The translations under genes and the position numbers were made by a program. The notes beneath the pieces were generated by a model. The model made no database searches. It saw only the letters and a program-made list of their open reading frames with translations, and was not told the DNA's origin. Below, in pieces: positions 7,729-15,745 of a stretch of DNA of 64,000 nt. Where the stretch lies: assembly GCF_026616205.1 (NCBI RefSeq), contig NZ_JANHGR010000002.1, positions 62,001 through 126,000 of the forward strand. Direction: 5' to 3'. The stretch's first letter is position 1, and every line of letters begins with the position of its first letter. The DNA comes from Halolamina litorea. Its GTDB lineage: Archaea > Halobacteriota > Halobacteria > Halobacteriales > Haloferacaceae.

Positions 7729-7821
7729 ATGAGCACGGCGACGAAGATCGTGACTAGCACAGTCGGCCTCTCGGCGCTTCTCGCGATCGCCCTGGTGTTC
7801 CAGATCGTCCTCTCGGCCTGA
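7729..7821 (+). CDS. 30-residue membrane microprotein
   Basis: A 30-codon frame starts with ATG at 7729 and encodes MSTATKIVTS followed by one hydrophobic helix of about 19 residues (VGLSALLAIALVFQIVLSA). Its TGA overlaps the next gene's ATG by one base (TGATG at 7819-7823), the coupling typical of real operon genes. A short Ser/Thr/Lys head before a single membrane helix is seen in other haloarchaeal microproteins. No function can be assigned. Homology cannot be tested here, but the translational coupling argues against chance. Confidence 0.62.
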   Translation: MSTATKIVTSTVGLSALLAIALVFQIVLSA

Positions 7822-8603
7822 TGTTCAGCCAGCGGACGCTCTCCTCGCCGGTCCAGCGACTGCACTGTGAGATCACGCCGGACGTACTCGTTCTCGACGT
7901 GGAGCGGGACTTCGAGACGCTCCCGCCGGCAGTCGCCGAGGAACTCGGCCTGCTGGTCGACGCACTCGACCCCGCATCGTACCCCGAGTCGTGGCTCCCC
8001 GAGAACGCGCCCGCCCAACTGACGGCCTACGCCGGGTCGCAGTTCACCATCGGCTTGCCGGGTGACGGGACGGTCGTCCGAACCCACCAGACCGAACCGG
8101 CGACGGTGCTGGTGAAAGCCCGAGCGGAGACGACTCCCGAGCCGTTCCGCTCGTTCCTGCTCGCGGAGGCGCTCGTCGAGATCGACGAGAGTCTCCCCGA
8201 GAGCTTCCTCCCCTTTTTCGGCGAACAGTACGCCGCCCTCGACGACGCGCTCGGACTCGGTGGCCCCGCCACCTACCAGGTCGCACGCGCACTGTTCGAC
8301 GCGTGGGTCGGCCTCCACACCCGCGAGCGGTTCCGCGCGTGGGCGGGCGAGCACGAGGAACTCCACGCGGCCTGGGAGGACGCCGGCGACCGGCTCGTCG
8401 GCCGCGTCGACGGCCTGCCCGGCGAAGTCGCTCGCGGCGAGACGGAGTTCCCGGCGGCGACGGAGTTGGCCTGTTCGGCGGTCAAACACGGCCTCGACAT
8501 CCCGGCGCCGTTCGCGGCCCTCGATACGCTCGCCTACCGGGACCACGGCTCGGCGTACGCGGTTCAGTGGGCCGAGAAGACGATGGCCGCACTTGCGGAG
8601 TAA
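7821..8603 (+). CDS. Conserved haloarchaeal hypothetical protein
   Basis: Soluble acidic protein of 260 aa with no signal peptide or membrane helix. I do not recognise the family. Visible features are a hydrophobic beta-like start (LHCEITPDVLVLDVERDFE) and a helical middle rich in Trp and Glu (ALFDAWVGLHTRERFRAWAG) that could be a helical bundle. It has no Cys pairs or nucleotide-binding motif. ATG at 7821 overlaps the stop of the membrane microprotein by one base, so the two are probably translated together and may interact at the membrane. Confidence 0.8.
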   Translation: MFSQRTLSSPVQRLHCEITPDVLVLDVERDFETLPPAVAEELGLLVDALDPASYPESWLPENAPAQLTAYAGSQFTIGLPGDGTVVRTHQTEPATVLVKARAETTPEPFRSFLLAEALVEIDESLPESFLPFFGEQYAALDDALGLGGPATYQVARALFDAWVGLHTRERFRAWAGEHEELHAAWEDAGDRLVGRVDGLPGEVARGETEFPAATELACSAVKHGLDIPAPFAALDTLAYRDHGSAYAVQWAEKTMAALAE

Positions 8604-8604
8604 C

Positions 8605-8723
8605 GGTCCGTTTCGACTGCACGAAGCGTTTCGACTCGACCGACTGCTTCGAGTGGACGATCCCTTTCCACTGCAGCGACCGATTCGGTTGCACCGCGCC
8701 CGCCCCGTGTTTCGGGTGGAGTC
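8605..8723 (-). repeat. Two degenerate ORB-like sites outside the origin
   Basis: The minus strand at 8703-8723 reads GACTCCACCCGAAAC followed by ACGGGG. At 8605-8622 it reads GTGCAGTCGAAACGGACC. Both keep the GAAAC core and part of the CCAC or GCAG half but have weak G-tracts. They occupy the 171-base convergent gap about 3 kb from the last origin ORB. Confidence 0.4.
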
Positions 8724-8774
8724 GGCTCGGAACGCGCGGTCACGGGCCGGAACGCTTCGTCGCCGAGTCCGCGC

Positions 8775-9359
8775 TCACTCGTGGGGTTCGTAGCTCACGG
8801 TTCCGTCGTCGTCGAGTCGAACCGTCGCGTCGAACAGGGCGGCGAACGCCTCGACGGTCTCGTCGTCGTGGACCTCACTGGAGAGGTGGAACATACAGAC
8901 GGCGTCGTGTTCGGCGACCAGTTCGATCAACCGTTCGGCGGCTTCGAGCGCGGCGTCCTCGTCGCCGTAGTAGGCGAGTTCACTGAGGGAGTCGAGGGTG
9001 ATTCGGCGGCGCCCCTCGGAGTCCTCGAGGAACGACTCGACCTGTTCGACGATTCCCTCCACGTCGTCGGGCCCGGCCGCGTAGTGGATGTGTGGGGCCG
9101 AGCGCCGCGAGTAGCCCCGTTCGACCGAGAGCGTGTCGAGGATCACCGCCTTTTGCTCGTCAACCTCGTAGTAGTCGAGTTTCTGTTCGACCTCGCGGGC
9201 CGTCGTCCGCGTGGAGATCACGAGGAAGCGGTCGGTGTCGGCGCTGAGGAAGTCGGTGTCCACGCGGTCCGTCTCCCCGATACTCGGGTGTAACAACAAC
9301 AACGCGGTCCCGCTCGGGACGGTTTCGGGTGCGCCGTCGATGGCGAGGTCGTACTCCAT
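8775..9359 (-). CDS. RecA/KaiC-like fold protein without Walker A (HTR-like)
   Basis: Protein of 194 aa. The pattern of strands and helices (GTALLLLHPSIG, RFLVISTRTTAREVEQKLDYY, KAVILDTLSVERGYS, RITLDSLSELAYYGDEDAA, HDAVCMFHLSSEVHD) follows a RecA/KaiC ATPase core, but the P-loop position (SGTALLLL) has no GK[ST], so ATP binding is unlikely. Haloarchaea have many such degenerate KaiC-like proteins, often called HTR-like, with suspected signalling or regulatory roles. It is divergent from the methyltransferase at 9460 and has no membrane segment. Confidence 0.75.
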   Translation of the reverse strand: MEYDLAIDGAPETVPSGTALLLLHPSIGETDRVDTDFLSADTDRFLVISTRTTAREVEQKLDYYEVDEQKAVILDTLSVERGYSRRSAPHIHYAAGPDDVEGIVEQVESFLEDSEGRRRITLDSLSELAYYGDEDAALEAAERLIELVAEHDAVCMFHLSSEVHDDETVEAFAALFDATVRLDDDGTVSYEPHE

Positions 9360-9459
9360 AGACGCTTGTACGCCGGCGGTGACTTCAAACTCGCGGCAAG
9401 GACACCCCGCTCGACGGGAAGCCGAACCGGTTTTTGCCGGTCACGACCGAACCCCGGCC

Positions 9460-10137
9460 ATGAGCGTTCGTGAGGAGTTCGACGCGTGGGCGGCCGAGGG
9501 CCGGGAACAGGGGATGGAAGAGCGTCACTGGCACACCGCACGGCCGATCCTCGCGCGGATACCCGTCGAGGACGGCGACACCGTACTCGATCTGGGCACC
9601 GGTAGCGGCTACGCGCTGCGGGCGCTGCGCGAGCGCGGCATCGACGCCGGCTACGGCCTTGACGGCTCCCCCGAGATGGCTCGGAAGGCCGCGGGCTACA
9701 CCGACGACGACGCCGTGGGCTTCCTCGTCGGCGACTTCGATCACCTCCCCTTCGCCGACGACTCGGTGGATCACGTCTTCTCGATGGAGGCGTTCTACTA
9801 CGCGAACGATCCAGACCGCGTGCTCTCGGAGATCCGCCGAATCCTCCGACCCGGCGGGACGTTCTACTGTGCGGTCAACTACTACGAGGAGAACGTCGCC
9901 TCCCACGACTGGCAGGCGAACATCGAGGTGGAGATGACCCGCTGGAACCGCGAGCAGTACCGCGAGGCGTTCCGCGAGGCCGGCCTCCACGTCGCCGAAC
10001 AGGACACCGTCCCGGACCGCGAGATCGAGATCCCCGAGGCGTCTGCGTTCCCCCACGAGGGGTTCGCCGACCGCGGGGCGATGGTCGAGCGCTACCGGAC
10101 GTGGGGGACGCTGCTCACCGTCGGCGTCGCGCCCTGA
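9460..10137 (+). CDS. Class I SAM-dependent methyltransferase
   Basis: Rossmann-fold methyltransferase of 225 aa (Methyltransf_11 type). Motif I is VLDLGTGSGYALR (about 43-55), an acidic residue ending strand beta2 follows in GYGLDGSPEM, motif II is in VGDFDHLPFADDSVD, and the post-core PGGTFYCAVNYY is present. The substrate is not predictable; the family includes ubiquinone/menaquinone and small-molecule methylases. The ATG at 9460 replaces the longer upstream frame, which overlaps the divergent HTR-like gene. Confidence 0.88.
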   Translation: MSVREEFDAWAAEGREQGMEERHWHTARPILARIPVEDGDTVLDLGTGSGYALRALRERGIDAGYGLDGSPEMARKAAGYTDDDAVGFLVGDFDHLPFADDSVDHVFSMEAFYYANDPDRVLSEIRRILRPGGTFYCAVNYYEENVASHDWQANIEVEMTRWNREQYREAFREAGLHVAEQDTVPDREIEIPEASAFPHEGFADRGAMVERYRTWGTLLTVGVAP

Positions 10138-10158
10138 GCACGGCTCCCCGACCGCGCG

Positions 10159-10350
10159 CTACTCCGCGTCTCCCCGACGCCGCCGTTCGTTGAGCAGCGT
10201 CGGGACCACCACGCCGAGGCCGATCAGCAGCGCGAACTGGGCGACTCGTCCGGCGTCCACCTGTGCGGCGGCGTACCAGCCGAGGACGCCGAGGAACACG
10301 AACAGGAACGTCGTCTTCTGCTCGGTCGAGAGGATCGGCTCGTCGCTCAT
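10159..10350 (-). CDS. Small two-helix membrane protein
   Basis: 63-residue protein with two hydrophobic helices (about 14-30 FLFVFLGVLGWYAAAQV and 36-52 FALLIGLGVVVPTLL) and a basic tail NERRRRGDAE, which by the positive-inside rule puts the C-terminus in the cytoplasm. The family is not recognised. It is convergent with the methyltransferase, 21 bases apart. Its ATG at 10350 lies 61 bases beyond the stop of the oxidoreductase upstream on the same strand. Confidence 0.72.
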   Translation of the reverse strand: MSDEPILSTEQKTTFLFVFLGVLGWYAAAQVDAGRVAQFALLIGLGVVVPTLLNERRRRGDAE

Positions 10351-10411
10351 GGGTACTCCCTCCGACCGGTCGGAGTTAGCTGTACCGACGCCGTGGGCGG
10401 TGAGTCACCGT

Positions 10412-11446
10412 TCAGTCGCCGCGCGGTTCGATCCCGACGCCCTCCGCGATCAGTTCGTGGGAGCGGAGCGCGGCGTCGTGGTCCGGGACGACGTGTTGGA
10501 CCATCATCTCGTCGACGCCCACCCGGTCGGCCAACTGCTCGAACAGTCCCGCGAGCGTCTCCGGGCTGCCGGAGATGGCACGGGGCCACTCGTCCGCATC
10601 GAGCGTCGCCGGCGTCGGCTCGGGCACCCCGCCGAGTTCGTCGATCGCTTCCTCGACGGTCGGCGTCGACCCGACGTCGCCGCGCTGGAGCCGTTTGAAC
10701 GACGCCTCGGCGACCGCACGCAGCCGCGCTGCCTCCTCGTCGGTCTCGGCGGCGACGGCGTTGAGTGCGACCATCCCCTCGGGTTCGTCGATCCCCCCAG
10801 CCAGCGAGGAGGGCTCGAACGCCTCGCGGTAGGCCTCGAACGCCGGCACCGCGAAGCTCGGACGGATGAACGCCGCGAAGCAGAAACGCAGCCCCAGTTG
10901 GCCGGCGATCTTCGCGCTCGACGCGCTGGAGCCGAGCACCCACGGAACGGGCTCGTCGGCGCCCGAGCGGGGGATCTCGATGTCGGCGTACTGGTGGGCC
11001 TCGGGGAAGTCGTCGTAGAGGTGGTTCACGACGGCGGTGATCTTCTGGCGGTGGTCCTCGTCGGGGTTCTTGACGCGTCGGCTGGTCCCGAGCGCGCGAT
11101 CGACCGCCGGCGAACCGTTCGCACGCCCGAGACCGGCGTCGACGCGTCCCGGCGCGAGGGCGTCGATGGTGCCGAACTGCTCGGCGACCTTGAAGGGGTT
11201 GTAGTGGTTCAGCAGCACCGCGCCCGAACCCAGCCGGATCGACTCGGTCTCGGCGGCGAGGTGGCCGAGCAGCACCTCCGGGGTTGTGCCGGCCAGCCGG
11301 GAGGCCATCCCGTGGTGTTCGGCGACCCAGAATCGTTCGAAGCCCAGTTCCTCGGCCTGTTGGGCGGCCTCAACGGTGTTCTGGAAGGCCTCGGTCGCGG
11401 TGCCGTCCTCGGGGACCGGGGAGAGGTCGACGACGGAGAGATCCAT
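10412..11446 (-). CDS. LLM-class flavin-dependent oxidoreductase
   Basis: Bacterial-luciferase-like TIM-barrel enzyme of 344 aa, using reduced FMN or F420 to oxidise an unknown substrate. Typical segments are LGFERFWVAEHHGM, the TPEVLLGHLAAETESIRLGSG loop, LNHYNPFKVAEQFGTIDAL and the VDAGLGRANG patch, followed by PWVLGSSASSAKIA. Length and motifs match the group 1 LLM family (MsnO8-like). The start at 11446 gives MDLSVVDLSPV, the usual N-terminal beta strand. No cofactor or pathway gene adjoins it, so the substrate is open. Confidence 0.92.
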   Translation of the reverse strand: MDLSVVDLSPVPEDGTATEAFQNTVEAAQQAEELGFERFWVAEHHGMASRLAGTTPEVLLGHLAAETESIRLGSGAVLLNHYNPFKVAEQFGTIDALAPGRVDAGLGRANGSPAVDRALGTSRRVKNPDEDHRQKITAVVNHLYDDFPEAHQYADIEIPRSGADEPVPWVLGSSASSAKIAGQLGLRFCFAAFIRPSFAVPAFEAYREAFEPSSLAGGIDEPEGMVALNAVAAETDEEAARLRAVAEASFKRLQRGDVGSTPTVEEAIDELGGVPEPTPATLDADEWPRAISGSPETLAGLFEQLADRVGVDEMMVQHVVPDHDAALRSHELIAEGVGIEPRGD

Positions 11447-11538
11447 ACCCGAAGGCGGGGATTGCGGGAGAAAACGGTTCGGCTACCGGCCCCGGCGGCC
11501 GTCACCGGCCGATACTGACGCGGCGAAACCGCGGCACC

Positions 11539-12693
11539 TCAGTTGCCCGCGATCTGCCGGCTCCAGTCCTCGATCCAGCCCTGTACGTCGCCTTTGAGTT
11601 CGTCGTAGGTGAAGCTGACCGCTTCCGGGGGGACCTGCGCGTACTGCTCGTACTCGGCGTTCTCCTCGCCGAACTCGGCGTTCGTCACCGCGGGGAAGGC
11701 GACGTTGCGGACCGCGATCTGGCCCTGTACCTCCGGCCGCAGCATGAACTCCATGAACGAGCGGGCGAGGTCGGGGCTGTCGGTGCCGGCGAACTGGGCC
11801 ATCCCCTCGGGGTTGGCGTACCCCTGATCGTTCAGGAACCGGATCCGGTGGCGATCCATGTCCTGTCCGGCGCGGTTGGCGTACACCTGATCGGTCGAGT
11901 AGGAGACGACCATCGGCGCCTCGTCGGTGCCGTAGGCGCTGTAAGCCGAGTCCCAACTGTCGAGGACACGGACGCCGTTGTCCTGCAACTGGCTCCAGTA
12001 GTCGAGGTAGCCGTCCGTCCCTTTGGCCTTGATCGAGTGCAGCAGGAACGCCCGACCAGTCGCCGACGAGGCGGGGTTCTGGGCGAGGAGGTCCCCCTCG
12101 AACTCGGCGTCGAGCAGACCGTCGAACGTCTCCGGTGCGGTGAACTCCCCGCCGTCGGCGGTGGCGTTCCAGACCAGACTGATGTAGCCGGTGTCGAAGG
12201 GAACTGCCCGGCCCTGGGGGTCGAAACCGAGGCCGTCCTTGACGTTCGCGGCCCCGTCGAGGCTCGGGGCCTCGGCGAACAGCGAATCGCCGTCGAGGTT
12301 CTCGTCGAGACGGATCAGCCCGTCGACGTTCAGCCCGACGAACACGTCGGCGTCGATATCGACCCCCGCGTTGGCCCGCTGGATGTACTGATTCAACTCG
12401 TTGGGCGGCGTCTGCCAGACCAGGTCCGCGTCGAACTCCGCCTCGAAGTTCTCCTTGATCCAGCCGCCCGGACTGGTGCTCACCGCGTCGATGAACGAAC
12501 TGTACGTCGCGACGACCAGCGTGTCGCGGCCGCCGGGCGTGCCGGTGACCGTCCCCGTGCTGTCGGTGGCCGAGCGCTCGGGCCCGCTCGTCGGCGAACC
12601 CGTCTGTTCGGCCGAACAGCCGGCGAGCAGCGCCAGCCCGGCCGCCCCGGTCGTCCGAATGAACCGCCGCCGTCCGATCCGATCGTCCGTCAT
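11539..12693 (-). CDS. Thiamine ABC transporter substrate-binding lipoprotein
   Basis: Extracellular periplasmic-type binding protein of 384 aa, TbpA-like. The N-terminus is a Tat-type lipoprotein signal: GRRRFIR, hydrophobic helix, then lipobox LAGC with Cys26 as the acylated residue. The mature part has the two-lobe binding fold with characteristic TbpA segments (TLVVATYSSFID, GFDPQGRAVPFDTGYISLVWN, APMVVSYSTDQVY). Thiamine or its phosphates are the likely ligands. No permease (thiP) or ATPase (thiQ) gene is adjacent on either side, which is unusual for this family, so partners must lie elsewhere. Confidence 0.88.
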   Translation of the reverse strand: MTDDRIGRRRFIRTTGAAGLALLAGCSAEQTGSPTSGPERSATDSTGTVTGTPGGRDTLVVATYSSFIDAVSTSPGGWIKENFEAEFDADLVWQTPPNELNQYIQRANAGVDIDADVFVGLNVDGLIRLDENLDGDSLFAEAPSLDGAANVKDGLGFDPQGRAVPFDTGYISLVWNATADGGEFTAPETFDGLLDAEFEGDLLAQNPASSATGRAFLLHSIKAKGTDGYLDYWSQLQDNGVRVLDSWDSAYSAYGTDEAPMVVSYSTDQVYANRAGQDMDRHRIRFLNDQGYANPEGMAQFAGTDSPDLARSFMEFMLRPEVQGQIAVRNVAFPAVTNAEFGEENAEYEQYAQVPPEAVSFTYDELKGDVQGWIEDWSRQIAGN

Positions 12694-12774
12694 TACTCGG
12701 TGGTTTCACCGGGTGGTAGATAAACGACCCGATACCGGGACAACGGTTTTCCCGGTCCGCCACCCGGAGGAGGT

Positions 12775-13818
12775 ATGGAACGGGACTCGGAGGCGACGCG
12801 GATCCTCGTGGTCACGCTGGTGGCGCTGACGGTCCTTTCGGCGATCATCCTCGCGGAAGTGATCTACACGGTCGTGTTCGCCATCACGGTGGCGTACGCC
12901 CTGTTCCCCTTCCGACAGGGGCTGCTCGACCGTGGCTACTCCCGCCGGGTGGCGACCGGCGTGGTCACCGGCGTCGCCGCGTTCGGGATACTCGCGGCGG
13001 TGGTTCCGACGGTGTACGTCCTCTACCGCCGCCGTTCGACGCTGCTCGACGTGGCCCGGTCCCTCCCCGACACCATCCCGATCGAGGTCGGGGAGTTCTC
13101 GTACGTCCTCGAAACCACCCCCCTGATCGGCGCCGCGGCGGCGACCCTCCGGGACGCCGCGCTCTCGATCGCGAGCGCGGCCACGGTGCTCTCGCTCAAG
13201 GGGATGCTCTTCGCCATCGTCGTCTACGGCATCCTCGCGCGCCCGAGTTCGATCCGGGCCATCGCCGTCGGGATCGTCCCGAACAGCCTCCACGATGCCC
13301 TGGAGTCCTACCACGAGCGGACCCACGCGACGCTCGTGGGCATCTATCTCGTCCAAGCCGCGACGGCCGCTGCCACCGCCCTCGTCGCCTACGTCGTGTT
13401 CCTCCTGCTGGGCTACGAGGCCGCGCTGACGCTGGCCATCGTCGCCGGCGTGCTCCAGTTCATCCCCGTCGTCGGTCCGAGCATCGTCATCGTGGGGTTG
13501 GCTGCCGTCGATCTGGTGGGCGGCAACGCCCCGCGAGCGACGACGGTGCTGGTCGTTGGGCTCGTGCTGGTCGGCTTCCTCCCCGACGCGGTGCTACGGC
13601 CCCGGTTGGCGTCCGTGGCAGGGGAACTCCCCACGACGCTCTACTTCGTCGGCTTCGTCGGCGGCGTGCTCACGATCGGCCCGATCGGGTTCGTCCTCGG
13701 GCCGCTGGTGGTCGGCCTACTGGTCGAGACGGTCGAACTGCTGTCGACGGCCCCCGGCGTCGAACCGGTCGACCCCGACACGGCCGTCGATTCGGACCGC
13801 GACGCCGGCATCGAGTAA
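12775..13818 (+). CDS. AI-2E family transporter
   Basis: Polytopic membrane protein of 347 aa in the AI-2E (UPF0118/PerM) superfamily, members of which export small molecules or act as Na+/H+ antiporters. About eight hydrophobic segments are visible. The family hallmark is the conserved C-terminal block GVLQFIPVVGPSIVIVGLA (about 222-241), preceded by the re-entrant helices. It is divergent from the thiamine-binding lipoprotein, 81 bases apart. The substrate is not predictable from sequence. Confidence 0.9.
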   Translation: MERDSEATRILVVTLVALTVLSAIILAEVIYTVVFAITVAYALFPFRQGLLDRGYSRRVATGVVTGVAAFGILAAVVPTVYVLYRRRSTLLDVARSLPDTIPIEVGEFSYVLETTPLIGAAAATLRDAALSIASAATVLSLKGMLFAIVVYGILARPSSIRAIAVGIVPNSLHDALESYHERTHATLVGIYLVQAATAAATALVAYVVFLLLGYEAALTLAIVAGVLQFIPVVGPSIVIVGLAAVDLVGGNAPRATTVLVVGLVLVGFLPDAVLRPRLASVAGELPTTLYFVGFVGGVLTIGPIGFVLGPLVVGLLVETVELLSTAPGVEPVDPDTAVDSDRDAGIE

Positions 13819-13844
13819 GTTACTCCCCCGCGACGCCGTCGGCG

Positions 13845-14672
13845 CTACTCTGAAACGATCTCCCCGCCGCGATCCTCCCACTCGGTCAGGCTCCCCTCGT
13901 ACAGCCCGACGTCCTCGTAGCCCAGTTCCCGCAGCGCGAGGTACGTGTGGCTCACCCGCCGGGCGGTGTTGCAGTAGAGCACGGCTCGCTTCCCGGGGAC
14001 GATCCCGCGCGCTTCGAGCAACGCCCGCAGTTCGGCCTCGGGTTTCAGCCCGCGTGACTCCTCGTCGACCAGTTCGCGCCAGTCCACCTGCACCGCACCG
14101 GGGAGGTGCCCCTCCTCGAACTCCCAGTCCTCGCGCGTGTCCACCAGCGTCACGTCGCCGGCCTCGACGGCCGGCAATAGCTCGTTGACCGTCTCGAAGT
14201 CGACCAACGGCGTCTCGGCGTCGGGGTCGCTCACGTAGTGGGCCGGCTTCGGGTCGACGTCATCGGACTGCGTCCGATTGGCAGACGAGCGTCGCTCGTC
14301 GATGGCGTCGGTGGTCGTCTCGCCCTCGCGCTGCCACGAACTGAAGTCGCCGTCGAGGACGTGGACTTTCGCGGGGTCGTGGCCCAACAGCAGCGCCGTC
14401 ACGGCGAACCGCGCGGCGAACACACCCTGTGTGTCGTCGTAGGCGACGATCTCGTCGTCGGCGTCGATCCCGGCCGCCGAGAGCAGGTCCTCCCACTCCC
14501 CGCGGGGTGGGAGCTTCCCGGCCTCGCCCTCGTCCGAGCGAAAGCTCTCGAAGGGGACGTTCACCGCGCCCGGCAGGTGGCCGATGCTGTCGTACTCCCA
14601 CCGGTCGCGGACGTCGACGACGCGAACGCCGTCGTGCTGTTCGAGCCACGACGCAGGGACGAACGGATCCAT
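13845..14672 (-). CDS. Two-domain sulfurtransferase (rhodanese) carrying an inserted peptide
   Basis: Thiosulfate/3-mercaptopyruvate sulfurtransferase type, 275 aa, with tandem rhodanese domains. The N-terminal domain (about 5-115) is inactive because the loop reads AYDDTQG without Cys. The C-terminal domain (about 155-275) has the active loop LYCNTARR with nucleophile Cys234. The interdomain linker contains residues 126-140, ERRSSANRTQSDDVD, encoded by a double-hairpin DNA element also found in the ABC transporter at 33 kb. The ATG at 14672 (MDPFVP) is preferred to a TTG four codons upstream. It is convergent with the AI-2E transporter and divergent from a second sulfurtransferase. Confidence 0.92.
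   Translation of the reverse strand: MDPFVPASWLEQHDGVRVVDVRDRWEYDSIGHLPGAVNVPFESFRSDEGEAGKLPPRGEWEDLLSAAGIDADDEIVAYDDTQGVFAARFAVTALLLGHDPAKVHVLDGDFSSWQREGETTTDAIDERRSSANRTQSDDVDPKPAHYVSDPDAETPLVDFETVNELLPAVEAGDVTLVDTREDWEFEEGHLPGAVQVDWRELVDEESRGLKPEAELRALLEARGIVPGKRAVLYCNTARRVSHTYLALRELGYEDVGLYEGSLTEWEDRGGEIVSE
14253..14309. repeat. Double-hairpin in-frame insertion element, copy A
   Basis: Plus-strand order: GTCGACGTC (14253-14261), hairpin 1 ATCGGAC-TGC-GTCCGAT (14262-14278), linker TGGCA, hairpin 2 GACGAGC-GTC-GCTCGTC (14284-14300), then a weak flank GATGGCGTC. It lies inside the sulfurtransferase gene and, read on the minus strand, adds 15 codons in the linker between the two rhodanese domains. 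It aligns base for base with copy B at 33678, except for the length of hairpin 2 and a compensated base pair in hairpin 1. Confidence 0.8.
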
Positions 14673-14798
14673 GCCCCGACCCAAGTCCCGCGCGGACTTA
14701 GCCCTCGGGGATGCTCACACGCGAACCCACGGAAACCGCCGGCGTCGCCGCCGAACGCGGGCGTCCGAGAGCGCGGCGAGCGCCGCCGGTGGCTGGTC

Positions 14799-14807
14799 GC
14801 TTAAGTA
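14799..14807 (+). promoter_or_regulatory. TATA-like box of the second sulfurtransferase
   Basis: GCTTAAGTA is centred about 31 bases before ATG 14834, matching the distance for a leaderless or nearly leaderless haloarchaeal transcript. The same CTTAAGT core appears before oapA. Confidence 0.6.
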
Positions 14808-14833
14808 GGATCCGGACCTATTGTCGAGCGACT

Positions 14834-15697
14834 ATGTCTTCCGAATACGCGACAGACGCGCTCGTCTCCCCCGAATGGGTGGAGGAGCGCCTCGACGAGT
14901 TCCAGAGCGACGACCCCGACTACCGGCTGGTCGAGGTCAGCGTCGACACCGAGGCCTACGACGAGGGCCACGCCCCCGGCGCCATCGGGTTCAGCTGGGA
15001 GACCCAGCTACAGGACCAGACCACCCGCGACATCCTCAGCAAGGGCGACTTCGAGTCGTTGCTGGGCGGGCACGGCATCGCAAACGACTCCACGGTCGTC
15101 TTCTACGGCGACAACTCGAACTGGTTCGCGGCGTACGCCTACTGGCAGTTCAACTACTACGGCCACGACGACGTGCGCCTGCTCGACGGCGGCCGTGACT
15201 ACTGGGTCGAGAACGACTTCCCGCTCACCACCGAGGAACCGGACTTCCCCGAACAGGAGTACACGGCCCGCGGCCCCTTCGAGGACGTTCGAGCCTACCG
15301 GGAGGACGTCGAGAACGCGATCGAGCGTGGCGTCCCGCTCGTCGACGTTCGTTCACCCGAGGAGTTCTCCGGCGAGGTGCTCGCGCCGCCGGGACTCAAC
15401 GAGACCGCCCAGCGCGGCGGCCACATCCCCGGCGCGCGGAACATCTCGTGGGCCGCGACGGTCAACGACGACGGGACGTTCAAGTCCGCCGACGAACTCC
15501 GCGAGCTCTACGGCGCCGAAGGGATCGACGGCGACGAGTCCATCGTCACCTACTGCCGGATCGGCGAGCGCTCCTCCATCGCGTGGTTCGCGCTCCACGA
15601 ACTGCTCGGCTACGAGGCGACGGTGAACTACGACGGCTCGTGGACCGAGTGGGGGAACCTCGTCGGTGCCCCCGTCGAGACGGGCGACGCCGAGTAA
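14834..15697 (+). CDS. Thiosulfate sulfurtransferase (rhodanese), TssA-like
   Basis: Tandem-rhodanese sulfurtransferase of 287 aa transferring sulfane sulfur from thiosulfate to cyanide or another thiophile. The first domain (about 8-130) has NSNWF at the loop and no Cys. The second (about 145-285) carries the active loop TYCRIGERSS with Cys241. The family signatures LVDVRSPEEFSGEV and GHIPGARNISW are intact. It is divergent from the other sulfurtransferase (161 bases between start codons), a close arrangement that suggests shared physiology, though the two proteins are not near-identical. The upstream frame before 14834 is rejected because of the TATA-like box. Confidence 0.92.
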   Translation: MSSEYATDALVSPEWVEERLDEFQSDDPDYRLVEVSVDTEAYDEGHAPGAIGFSWETQLQDQTTRDILSKGDFESLLGGHGIANDSTVVFYGDNSNWFAAYAYWQFNYYGHDDVRLLDGGRDYWVENDFPLTTEEPDFPEQEYTARGPFEDVRAYREDVENAIERGVPLVDVRSPEEFSGEVLAPPGLNETAQRGGHIPGARNISWAATVNDDGTFKSADELRELYGAEGIDGDESIVTYCRIGERSSIAWFALHELLGYEATVNYDGSWTEWGNLVGAPVETGDAE

Positions 15698-15745
15698 GCC
15701 CGCTCGCTACTCCGCGTTTCCCTTCGCTCCTTTCTCTCCCTTCTC

